From assembly GCA_016781225.1 (NCBI GenBank), contig JADDQT010000108.1:1-6831 (forward strand): 6,831 nucleotides of DNA. Reading direction: 5' to 3'. This stretch comes from Actinomycetota bacterium. Lineage in GTDB: Bacteria > Actinomycetota > Acidimicrobiia > Acidimicrobiales > GCA-2861595. The position numbers and the translations under genes were made by a program. How positions within the stretch are numbered: position 1 is the stretch's first letter; each line of letters starts with the position of its first letter. The notes under the pieces are model-generated. The model was not told where the DNA came from. It saw nothing but the letters and a program-made list of their open reading frames with translations, and made no database searches. Below are positions 1 to 5,892 of the stretch, in pieces.

Positions 1-1101
1 GGAGAACACGGTCGGACGTACGAAGAAGCCGCGCTCCAGCCCCTCGGGCACGCCGGTCCCCCCCGTGAGGAGGCGGGCCCCATCCGCCTCGGCCCTGCCC
101 ATGTGGCCCCACACCCGCTGGCGCTGCGTCTCTGAGGCCAGGGGACCCAGACGCGTGGCCGGACTCAGCGGGTCGCCGGCCATGAACGACTCGGTGGCGG
201 CAACGGCAAGATCCTCGACCTCGGCGAGCTTGGACCGTGGGACGAGCATGCGGCTCTGGGCCAGGCAGCTCTGACCCGAGTTGAGGAAGGCGGAGGTGAC
301 CCCGGCGGTGACGGCCCGGCGCAGGTCGGCGTCGGCGAGGATGACGGTGGGCGACTTGCCCCCGAGCTCGAGGGCAACCCGCTTAACGGTGCGCGCCGCC
401 ACCTCGCCCACCCGGCGCCCGGCGGCTGTGGAGCCGGTGAAGGAGACCATGTCCACCCCGGGGTGGTCCACCAGTGCTTCGCCGACGTCGGTGCCCGTAC
501 CGCTCACGAGGTTGAACACGCCGGGCGGAAGAGGCAGCTCGTGCACCATCTCCGCAAGGACGAAGGCGCTCAGGGGCGCCACCTCGCTGGGCTTGAGGAC
601 CACGGTGCAGCCGGCGGCCAGTGCCGGCGCCACCTTGGCCACGGCCTGGTGCAGCGGGTAGTTCCAGGGTGTGATGCAGCCCACCACCCCAACGGGTTCG
701 GACACCACGAGGGAGCTGCCCACCGTCTCCTCGAAGGCGTAGGTGCGAACGATCTGGGCCGTCGAGGCCAGGGTGATGGTGGGCAGGCCCACGTGTGCCA
801 GGGCGGAGAGGTTGACCGGAGTACCCACTTCCCTGGTCACCAGCGTGGTCAGCTCCGACGTGCGGGCCTGCAAGGCCTCGCTCAACCGCTCCAGGGCCTT
901 GGCCCGGTCCTCGACCGGGGTGGCCGCCCACTCCGGCAGAGCGGCCCGGGCCGCGGCTACGGCCCGATGCACGTCGTCGGCCGTGCCGTCGGGGACGTGG
1001 CCGACGATCTCCTCGGTGGTGGCGTCGACCACGTCTATGAACCCGGTTCCCGAGGATGGTTCCCAGGTTCCGCCGACGTAGATTTGGTTGCGCTCGTGCA
1101 A
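1..1101 (-). CDS. Aldehyde dehydrogenase, NAD(P)-dependent (C-terminus beyond window)
   Basis: This is an ALDH-superfamily enzyme that oxidises an aldehyde to its acid with NAD(P)+. 367 residues are visible; the family usually has about 470-490, so roughly the last 100 lie off the left edge. The reading frame shows TPWNYP (144-149, oxyanion-hole Asn147), the cofactor-binding KPSE (170-173), FTGST (221-225), ELGGKSP (245-251, general-base Glu245) and GQSC (276-279, nucleophile Cys279) followed by the usual SR. All key residues are intact, so it should be active. The chosen start is TTG at 1101, because a perfect AGGAGG lies about six bases upstream and translation then begins just before the typical N-terminal segment YVGGTWEPSSG. 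No ATG or GTG fits in this frame. The gene follows the M23 gene by 67 bases containing a palindromic hairpin, so it may have its own control. The substrate cannot be told from the sequence. Confidence 0.95.
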   Translation of the reverse strand, partial: MHERNQIYVGGTWEPSSGTGFIDVVDATTEEIVGHVPDGTADDVHRAVAAARAALPEWAATPVEDRAKALERLSEALQARTSELTTLVTREVGTPVNLSALAHVGLPTITLASTAQIVRTYAFEETVGSSLVVSEPVGVVGCITPWNYPLHQAVAKVAPALAAGCTVVLKPSEVAPLSAFVLAEMVHELPLPPGVFNLVSGTGTDVGEALVDHPGVDMVSFTGSTAAGRRVGEVAARTVKRVALELGGKSPTVILADADLRRAVTAGVTSAFLNSGQSCLAQSRMLVPRSKLAEVEDLAVAATESFMAGDPLSPATRLGPLASETQRQRVWGHMGRAEADGARLLTGGTGVPEGLERGFFVRPTVFS

Positions 1102-1112
1102 CGCCGGCCTCC
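1102..1112 (-). promoter_or_regulatory. Strong ribosome binding site deciding the TTG start of the aldehyde dehydrogenase
   Basis: Read on the minus strand, AGGAGG is followed by CCGGCG and then TTG. This is a full Shine-Dalgarno match with six-base spacing. It is the strongest such site in the window and justifies the uncommon start codon. Confidence 0.8.
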
Positions 1113-1123
1113 TGCTCGCCCTT

Positions 1124-1159
1124 GGTGGCGGACACGCTAGAGCGTGTGGTTCGGCCACC
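1124..1159. promoter_or_regulatory. Nested inverted repeat between the M23 and aldehyde dehydrogenase genes (operator, attenuator or terminator)
   Basis: The outer arms GGTGGC (1124-1129) and GCCACC (1154-1159) are exact reverse complements. Inside them ACACGCT (1132-1138) and AGCGTGT (1141-1147) form a second perfect pair separated by two bases. In RNA this makes a stable two-part hairpin. In DNA the 7-2-7 inner palindrome has the size and symmetry of a dimeric repressor site (TetR-like, for example). It starts ten bases after the M23 stop codon and ends about a dozen bases before the aldehyde dehydrogenase ribosome site. No T-run follows on either strand, which argues against a standard intrinsic terminator. 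The inverted repeat is seen directly; its role is inferred. Confidence 0.5.
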
Positions 1160-1168
1160 GGAAGCGGC

Positions 1169-1741
1169 TCAGGGGACGCCGGCCCGAGCCCACCTCACCT
1201 CCGCCCTGGTGACCGGCGACGGTGGTGTCCGGGCGGCCCGCTGGTCGGGCTCGTCGGCGACGAGGTGCACCCGGGCGCCGCCGACGGGACCGAAGAGGGT
1301 GAGCGGATCGATGTAGGCATCACCCCTGCGGGCTCCGAAGTGCAGCGATGGTCCGGCCGTGCCCACCTGGGCGCCGGCGCTCACCCGCTGTCCCCGTCGC
1401 ACGGTGACAGCGGCGAGGAAGGAGTAGCTGGTCCGGATGCCGTCGGCGTGGCGCACCACGACGTGCAGCCGGCCTCCCACCTGACCGGCAAAGACCACCT
1501 GGCCGTCGGCCGACGCCCGCACCGTGGTGCCCTCGACGGTGGCGTAGTCGATACCGCGGTTGCCCGGCCCGAAGGGCGAAGCCGGGGGACGGAACCCGTC
1601 GACGACGGGGGCGTCGACGGGTGGTCGATGGAGCACCGTGACGGGTGCCGCCGGTGCCGGTGCGTCTGGGCCGGCGGGAAGCAGGCCGACTGGAAGAAGG
1701 GCAGCCGCCGAGGCCGCGGCCACGACTAGGAGCGAGCGCAT
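1169..1741 (-). CDS. Secreted LytM-like (M23-fold) protein with degenerate active site
   Basis: This is a 190-residue exported protein with an N-terminal signal peptide (MRSLLVV start, hydrophobic to about 22, then Ala/Pro-rich). A single M23/LytM domain spans about 45-152, recognisable from NRGIDYA (61-67), the G-x-V-x-F-A-G strand (80-86), the TSY strand (104-106) and SLHFGARRGDAYIDPL (132-147). Active M23 enzymes bind zinc through HxxxD and the second His of HxH, with catalytic His in the YxH and HxH motifs. Here these positions read Asn61, Asp65, Phe108, Ser132 and His134, so only Asp65 and His134 remain. Peptidoglycan cleavage is therefore unlikely. By analogy with EnvC and NlpD, it may bind wall or activate an amidase (inference). 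From memory, actinobacterial relatives near rpsB share the LHWGARRGDxYxDPL-type ending, so part of the degeneracy may be a family trait. The ATG at 1741 is preceded by AGGGGG at good spacing. The gene lies downstream of the sigma factor gene. Confidence 0.85.
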   Translation of the reverse strand: MRSLLVVAAASAAALLPVGLLPAGPDAPAPAAPVTVLHRPPVDAPVVDGFRPPASPFGPGNRGIDYATVEGTTVRASADGQVVFAGQVGGRLHVVVRHADGIRTSYSFLAAVTVRRGQRVSAGAQVGTAGPSLHFGARRGDAYIDPLTLFGPVGGARVHLVADEPDQRAARTPPSPVTRAEVRWARAGVP

Positions 1742-1770
1742 GATTTCCCCCTGAGAGTGCTGACGCTTTG

Positions 1771-1823
1771 GGGGAAGAGAGCTGGGGGGAAGAGCTGGCG
1801 GGAAGAGCTGGCGGGAAGAGGGC
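1771..1823. repeat. Short purine-rich tandem repeat, 13-bp unit
   Basis: The unit GGGAAGAGCTGGC occurs exactly at 1787-1799 and 1800-1812. A shortened copy lacking two bases follows at 1813-1823, and a copy with an inserted AG precedes at about 1772-1785. The array lies in the 105-base gap between the sigma gene and the M23 gene, about 30 bases upstream of the M23 start. Read on the coding strand it is a pyrimidine-rich leader with repeated CTCTTCCC. It could vary in copy number by slippage. I see no coding role. Confidence 0.8.
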
Positions 1824-1831
1824 GGACCGAA

Positions 1832-1860
1832 CCAGGCCCGCGTACGTCAGGTTCGGGCCA
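1832..1860 (-). terminator. GC-rich hairpin overlapping the sigma gene stop codon
   Basis: GGCCCG (1835-1840) and CGGGCC (1854-1859) are perfect complements with a 13-base loop that contains the sigma gene's TGA stop (1849-1847). Two further pairs form beyond a single mismatch. There is no T-run after it on the minus strand, so termination or attenuation is only a possibility. Confidence 0.25.
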
Positions 1861-2632
1861 GGCGGGAACGGAGCTGCAGCACGGCCTTGCTGTGGATCTG
1901 GCAGACCCTGCTCTCGGTGACGCCCAGCACGTCGCCGATCTCGGCGAGGGTGAAGCCCTCGTAGTAGTAGAGGGTGAGGACGATCTTCTCCCGGTCGGCC
2001 AGCCGGTTGATGGCGTCGGCCAGGACCTCCTTGGTCTCTTCGACCTCGAAGGCCTGCATGGGGCCGTCGCCCTTGTCGGCGATGGTGTCCCCGAGCGTGG
2101 TGGACTCCCCTCGCTCCCCGCTCACCGAGAGCATCTCGTCGAGGGCCACCAGGCCGACGAAGGACACCTGCTGGAACACGCGCTGCAGGTCGCTCTCGGT
2201 GATCCCCATCTCGCCGGCCACCTCGGCGTCGGACGGCGTACGGAGGAGTGAGGCCTCGAGCTTGGCGTAGGCCTTCTCCACCGACCTGGCCTTGGCACGC
2301 ACCGAGCGGGGTACCCAGTCGATCAGGCGGAGCTCGTCGATGATGGCACCCTTGATCCGGGAGATGGCGTAGGTCTCGAACTTGATGTTCCGGCCCGGAT
2401 CGAACTTGTCGATGGCGTCGATGAGCCCGAAGATCCCGTAACTGACGAGGTCGGCCTGCTCGATGTTCTGGGGCAGGCCCACGGACACCCGGCCGGCCAC
2501 GTACTTCACCAGCGGGGAATAGTGGACGATGAGCCCGTCTCGAGCCTCCTGGGAGTCGGAGGTCTTGTACTCCGCCCACAGACGGCCGATGACCCTCTGT
2601 ACCTCCAGCCGCTCCCGCTCTTCTTTCTCCAC
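1847..2632 (-). CDS. whiG: RNA polymerase sigma factor of the WhiG/FliA (sigma-28) family
   Basis: This is an alternative sigma factor directing RNA polymerase to a specialised promoter set. The 261 residues carry region 2 from HYSPLVKYVAG (37-47) through DLVSYGIFGLIDAIDKFD (61-78) to FETYAISRIKGAIIDELR (85-102), region 3 (about 109-143, RSVRAKARSVEKAY), and region 4 with the helix-turn-helix LAEIGDVLGVTESRVCQIHSK (about 229-249). It closely resembles what I recall of Streptomyces WhiG (VKYVAGRVSVGLP, VTLYYYEG). WhiG controls sporulation in Streptomyces and FliA controls flagella elsewhere; no flagellar genes are visible here, so the regulon is unknown. In Streptomyces WhiG is held by RsiG with c-di-GMP; no rsiG is seen in the window. 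I chose GTG at 2632, which has GAGG five bases upstream. The frame stays open to a GTG at 2701, giving 284 residues, but that stretch has no ribosome site and looks like leader. The single cysteine (244) lies in the recognition helix. Confidence 0.93.
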   Translation of the reverse strand: MEKEERERLEVQRVIGRLWAEYKTSDSQEARDGLIVHYSPLVKYVAGRVSVGLPQNIEQADLVSYGIFGLIDAIDKFDPGRNIKFETYAISRIKGAIIDELRLIDWVPRSVRAKARSVEKAYAKLEASLLRTPSDAEVAGEMGITESDLQRVFQQVSFVGLVALDEMLSVSGERGESTTLGDTIADKGDGPMQAFEVEETKEVLADAINRLADREKIVLTLYYYEGFTLAEIGDVLGVTESRVCQIHSKAVLQLRSRLART

Positions 2633-2670
2633 GCCCACCTCTAGCGGGGTAGATGCCGCCACGCCTGTCG

Positions 2671-2676
2671 AGTGTA
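2671..2676 (-). promoter_or_regulatory. Possible -10 box of the sigma gene
   Basis: On the minus strand TACACT matches four of six bases of the usual TATAAT -10 element. It would place a transcript start about 30 bases before the preferred GTG at 2632. No convincing -35 element is found 16-18 bases upstream, so this is a weak suggestion. Confidence 0.2.
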
Positions 2677-2722
2677 GACGTTGTTCGCCCAGGCCCTGCA
2701 CCGGGCTGGACGGCCCAGAAGG

Positions 2723-2761
2723 CGACCTACCAGGTCGAGGCGAGGGCGGCGACCACCGCCC
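2723..2761 (-). terminator. Two consecutive hairpins downstream of the HAD phosphatase gene
   Basis: GGGCGG and CCGCCC (2744-2749 and 2756-2761) pair around a six-base loop, beginning six bases after the HAD stop codon. A second stem, CGACCT (2723-2728) with AGGTCG (2732-2737) and a three-base loop, follows directly in the direction of transcription. Neither is followed by a T-run, as is common in high-GC actinobacteria. The pair most likely ends or attenuates the HAD transcript, which would separate it from the sigma gene. Confidence 0.4.
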
Positions 2762-2767
2762 CGGTGC

Positions 2768-3445
2768 TCACTTGCCGTCTCCGTGCTCGGACAGCAGCTC
2801 GGCGATGGGGCTGTCGTCGAGCTCGCGAAGGAGCTGGGCCACGTCCTCGTACACGGCGACGGCACCCGCCTCCTCCAGCTCCTGGCGGCTGATGCCGCCG
2901 GTGAGGATGCCCACCACCCTCAGGTCGCACTTCTTGGCCGCCTCGATGTCCCACACTGTGTCACCCACCACCAGGCTGGCGGCGGGATCGAGCTCGGCGC
3001 CCTCGATGGCCGCCCTGAAGATGTCGGGTGCCGGCTTGCTCTCGTCCACGTCGTCCTTCTTGACGATGTAGTCGATCGAGCCGTCGACGGGGCCGATGGC
3101 CTCCAGCATGGCGTCGAGCTCGTCCTCGCTGGCGGACGAGGCCAGCACCACCTTGGCCCCCCGCTTGTGCACCTCGTCTAGGATCTCGGCGGCGCAGGGG
3201 AAGGGCTCGATCTCGGGCATCAGCTTCTCGAACTGAGCCGTGTGCCCGTTCGACGCCTCCTCGCTCTCGTGATTGACGAGCTCCTCGACCAGCTGGTCGC
3301 TGCCCATCCCGATGAGGCGGTGGATGGCGGACATGGAGACCGTCTCGCCTGCCTCCCTGAACCCGCGGGCCCACGCCAGCGTGTGGAGATAGTTGGTGTC
3401 GACGAGAGTACCGTCCACGTCGAAGATCACTGCCGGAGTAGCCAT
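2768..3445 (-). CDS. HAD-superfamily hydrolase, phosphoglycolate phosphatase / beta-phosphoglucomutase-like
   Basis: This is a 225-residue cytoplasmic phosphate-ester hydrolase of HAD subfamily I with a helical cap. All four motifs are present: DVDGTLVD (9-16, nucleophile Asp9 and acid/base Asp11), motif II LASS (Ser103 or neighbouring Ser104), motif III Lys137 in SKPAPD, and motif IV GDTVWD (161-166, Mg-binding Asp162 and Asp166). The segment between motif I and motif II (about 17-90) is the size of an alpha-helical C1 cap, including the GMGSDQLVEEL stretch typical of the Gph/PgmB type. The true substrate, such as phosphoglycolate, a sugar phosphate or another small phosphate, cannot be read from the sequence. 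The ATG at 3445 is directly followed by the motif I strand, so no longer start is plausible; its ribosome site is weak. The gene is divergent from the membrane/spermidine-synthase fusion gene and lies upstream of the sigma gene on the same strand. Confidence 0.93.
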   Translation of the reverse strand: MATPAVIFDVDGTLVDTNYLHTLAWARGFREAGETVSMSAIHRLIGMGSDQLVEELVNHESEEASNGHTAQFEKLMPEIEPFPCAAEILDEVHKRGAKVVLASSASEDELDAMLEAIGPVDGSIDYIVKKDDVDESKPAPDIFRAAIEGAELDPAASLVVGDTVWDIEAAKKCDLRVVGILTGGISRQELEEAGAVAVYEDVAQLLRELDDSPIAELLSEHGDGK

Positions 3446-3540
3446 CGTGTTGCTCTAGCACGCCCGGTCCAGGCGGCGCCAAAGCGTCTCGCCTCCCATC
3501 CGACGCCGTGACCCCGCCAAGCCCCCACCGTGCCCACACA
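3446..3540. promoter_or_regulatory. Divergent intergenic region between the HAD and membrane-fusion genes
   Basis: These 95 bases (62 if the fusion gene starts at the GTG at 3508) must hold the 5' signals for two genes reading apart. Neither gene has a clear Shine-Dalgarno sequence in front of its start, so leaderless or near-leaderless transcripts are possible. I could not identify trustworthy -35 and -10 boxes. Confidence 0.35.
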
Positions 3541-5853
3541 ATGACCCAGGCCGAGCCCGAGACGGAGACGATCCCCCGGCCATCGTCACCGAACCGGGCA
3601 GTGCCGCTGCTGTTCTCGGCCACGCTCTTCGTCGGCTCGGCCCTGCTCTTCGCCGTCCAGCCGATGTTCGCCAAGATGGTGCTGCCCACCCTCGGCGGAA
3701 CGCCGGCCACGTGGATCACCTGCATGCTGTTCTTCCAGGCCGCGCTGCTGGCGGGGTACGCCTACGCCCACTGGTCCACGCGCCGCCTCCAGTCCCGCCG
3801 CCAGGCCGCCCTCCACGTGGCCCTGCTCGTGGTGCCGGTGGTCAGCCTGCCGATCGCCGTGCCCGAAGATTCCGGGACACCCGCCGAGCGCCCCCTCTGG
3901 TGGCTGCTGAGCGTGCTGGTGGTGGGGGTGGGGCTTCCCTTCCTGGCCGTCGCCACCACCGCGCCGCTGCTCCAGCGGTGGTTCGCCGGCACCGACCACC
4001 CCCGAGCCCGCGACCCGTACTTCCTGTACCGCGCCAGCAACGTGGGCAGCGTCCTCGCCTTGCTGAGCTACCCCGCTCTGGTCGAGCCGCGGCTGCGACT
4101 CGGTCTCCAGGGCCGCGTATGGGCCGTCGGCTACTCGGTGCTGGTCGTGCTCGTCCTGCTGTGCGCCGTCGCCCTGTGGCGCTCGACCGGTCGTGCGGTC
4201 CACGGGGGGCCGCACGAGCAGCTCAGCGAGGATCCGGCGGAAGGCCCCGGCGGTCCCGCCTCCGGCCGTCCTACGCCCCGGCGACGCCTGCGATGGGTCG
4301 CCTGGTCGTTCCTCCCCTCCAGCCTGATGCTCGGGGTGACCACCTACATCACTACCGACGTCGCCGCCGTGCCCCTGCTGTGGGTGTTGCCGCTGGCGCT
4401 GTACCTGCTCACCTTCGTCGTGGCCTTCTCCCGGAGCGCGCTGCCCTGGTTCGGACTGACAGCGATCCTCCAGCCGCTGGCGCTCCTCCAACTCGTCTTC
4501 CTCGTGGTCCTCGGCGTCACCGAGCCGGTGGGCCTGCTGCTCGCCCTGAACCTCGTGGTCCTGTTCCTCTCCGGACTGGTGTGTCACGGTCAGCTGGCGA
4601 GGGACCGCCCCCATGCCCGCCACCTCACTGAGTTCTACCTCTGGGTGGCGGTGGGTGGCGTGCTCGGCGGGGTTTTCAATGCCCTGTTGGCCCCGGTGGT
4701 CTTCGACAGCGTGGCCGAGTACCCGCTGGCCCTGGTTCTGGCCTGCCTGCTGCGGCCGGCTGCAACCGGCGGAGCCCACTCCGCCAACGGAGACGGTTCT
4801 CCCGATGGGCGCTGGGCATCCCGGGTCGACGCCCTCGACTTCGGGTTCCCCCTGGTCCTGGGTGCCTCTGCCCTCGCCGCCCTCTGGTTGGCGTCGGCCG
4901 CCGGAGCGAGCGAGGTGGCGGCTCGAGCGGCGGTCTTCGGTGCCGCCCTGCTGGCGTGCCTGGTGGCCTCGGGGCGCCGGGTGCGTCTGGGACTCGGCGT
5001 CGCCGCCGTGATCCTGGTGGCCACCCTCCCCGTGGGGCAGCGATACAGCACCACCCTGTTCCGGGAGCGGACCTTCTTCGGGGTGGTGCAGGTCGTGGAC
5101 GACCGCAGCGCGGGGCTCCACCGGCTGGTGCACGGCAACACCACCCACGGAGCCCAGAGCACCGACCCGGCCCGCAGGCGCGAGCCACTCACCTACTTCT
5201 CCCGCAGTGGCCCCATCGGCCAGGCCCTCACCGAGCTGCCGGGCGGCGAGGCACGCTCGCGGGTGGCCGTCGTCGGTCTCGGGGCCGGCTCCCTGGCCTG
5301 CTACGGCGGGACGGGCCAGCACTGGACCTTCTACGAGATCGACCCCACGGTGGCTCGGGTGGCCGGCGACACCCGGCTCTTCACGTTCCTGCGGGACTGC
5401 CCACCCGTGACCGAGGTCGTCCTGGGCGACGCCCGGCTGTCGCTGACCCGAGAGCCCCAGCGCCGCTTCCAGATCCTCGTGGTGGACGCCTTCAACTCCG
5501 ACGCCATACCCGTGCACCTGCTCACCCGAGAGGCCCTGGCTCTGTACATGGACAAGCTGACCGACGATGGGGTGCTGGCCGTTCACATCACCAACCGGTA
5601 CCTCGACCTTCGTCCCGTCCTCGCCGACCTGGCCCACGACGCCGGCCTGACGGCTTTGGTGCGCGATGACAGTGACGTATCCGCTCCCGAGCGTGCCGCG
5701 GGCAAGAGCGCCTCGGTCTGGGTGGTGGCCGCCCGCCGGCCGGTCCACCTGGGCCGGTTGGTGGACGATCGGAGATGGCAGCCGCTCGGGCCGTCCCCCA
5801 AGCCCAGCGTCTGGACCGACGACTTCTCCAACATCGTGAGCGTCTTCGACTGA
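3541..5853 (+). CDS. Polytopic membrane protein fused to a spermidine-synthase-like domain (fused MFS/spermidine synthase type)
   Basis: This 770-residue two-part protein has an N-terminal portion (about 21-498) with roughly 13-15 hydrophobic segments in two blocks, split by a polar, Pro/Gly/Arg-rich linker (about 215-251). The C-terminal portion (about 500-770) has the spermidine-synthase/class I methyltransferase fold: HGNTTHGAQ (531-539), the nucleotide-binding loop GLGAG (579-583), acidic strand-end YEID with Glu599, GDAR with Asp630, and DAFNSDAIPVHLLT with Asp649 and Asp654. It ends in WTDDFSN (758-764). True spermidine synthases have a DSSDPxGP-like gate and a YHE substrate motif. Here the gate is DAFNSD and the YHE position reads YFS, so putrescine is probably not the acceptor. 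The general family name is known from many bacteria; a function is not established to my knowledge. Its reaction and substrate are unknown. Starts: GTG at 3508 or ATG at 3541; neither has a ribosome site, and I prefer the ATG. Confidence 0.9.
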   Translation: MTQAEPETETIPRPSSPNRAVPLLFSATLFVGSALLFAVQPMFAKMVLPTLGGTPATWITCMLFFQAALLAGYAYAHWSTRRLQSRRQAALHVALLVVPVVSLPIAVPEDSGTPAERPLWWLLSVLVVGVGLPFLAVATTAPLLQRWFAGTDHPRARDPYFLYRASNVGSVLALLSYPALVEPRLRLGLQGRVWAVGYSVLVVLVLLCAVALWRSTGRAVHGGPHEQLSEDPAEGPGGPASGRPTPRRRLRWVAWSFLPSSLMLGVTTYITTDVAAVPLLWVLPLALYLLTFVVAFSRSALPWFGLTAILQPLALLQLVFLVVLGVTEPVGLLLALNLVVLFLSGLVCHGQLARDRPHARHLTEFYLWVAVGGVLGGVFNALLAPVVFDSVAEYPLALVLACLLRPAATGGAHSANGDGSPDGRWASRVDALDFGFPLVLGASALAALWLASAAGASEVAARAAVFGAALLACLVASGRRVRLGLGVAAVILVATLPVGQRYSTTLFRERTFFGVVQVVDDRSAGLHRLVHGNTTHGAQSTDPARRREPLTYFSRSGPIGQALTELPGGEARSRVAVVGLGAGSLACYGGTGQHWTFYEIDPTVARVAGDTRLFTFLRDCPPVTEVVLGDARLSLTREPQRRFQILVVDAFNSDAIPVHLLTREALALYMDKLTDDGVLAVHITNRYLDLRPVLADLAHDAGLTALVRDDSDVSAPERAAGKSASVWVVAARRPVHLGRLVDDRRWQPLGPSPKPSVWTDDFSNIVSVFD

Positions 5854-5892
5854 CGCCGGAGCATCCACTCAACTCTCCGGAGGACGGCGTCA
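5851..5892. terminator. Inverted repeat carrying both stop codons of convergent genes (possible bidirectional terminator)
   Basis: TGACGCCG (5851-5858) and CGGCGTCA (5885-5892) are exact reverse complements. The first three bases are the fusion gene's TGA and the last three are the SGNH gene's TGA on the other strand. An overlapping inner pair, CCGGAG (5856-5861) with CTCCGG (5875-5880), can form an alternative stem with a 13-base loop. The whole gap between the two genes is 36 bases. There is no T-run on either side, so termination in both directions is inferred from symmetry and position only. Confidence 0.5.

Noticed and set aside
383..1135. A 250-codon minus-strand frame starting at GTG
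   Set aside because: It is Arg/Gly-rich without motifs and overlaps the aldehyde dehydrogenase, whose catalytic motifs are all in another frame.
1320..2579. A 419-codon minus-strand frame crossing the sigma and M23 genes
   Set aside because: It runs through the intergenic repeat and both genes in a shifted frame. Fragments resemble frame-shifted sigma sequence, so it is a shadow and not a fusion.
3452..3459. GCTCTAGC, the same 8-mer as the centre of the palindrome upstream of the aldehyde dehydrogenase (1136-1143)
   Set aside because: The flanking bases do not continue the palindrome here. An 8-base match is too short to claim a shared operator.
2961..3725. A 254-codon minus-strand frame overlapping the HAD gene and the start of the fusion gene
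   Set aside because: It is low-complexity Arg/Gly-rich sequence, and the HAD motifs are in a different frame that starts properly at 3445.
3586..5868. A 760-codon open frame on the minus strand opposite the membrane-fusion gene
   Set aside because: Its translation is rich in Gly, His, Gln, Arg and Glu with no domain or membrane segments. It mirrors the plus-strand gene, whose G/C-rich third codon positions suppress stops on the other strand.
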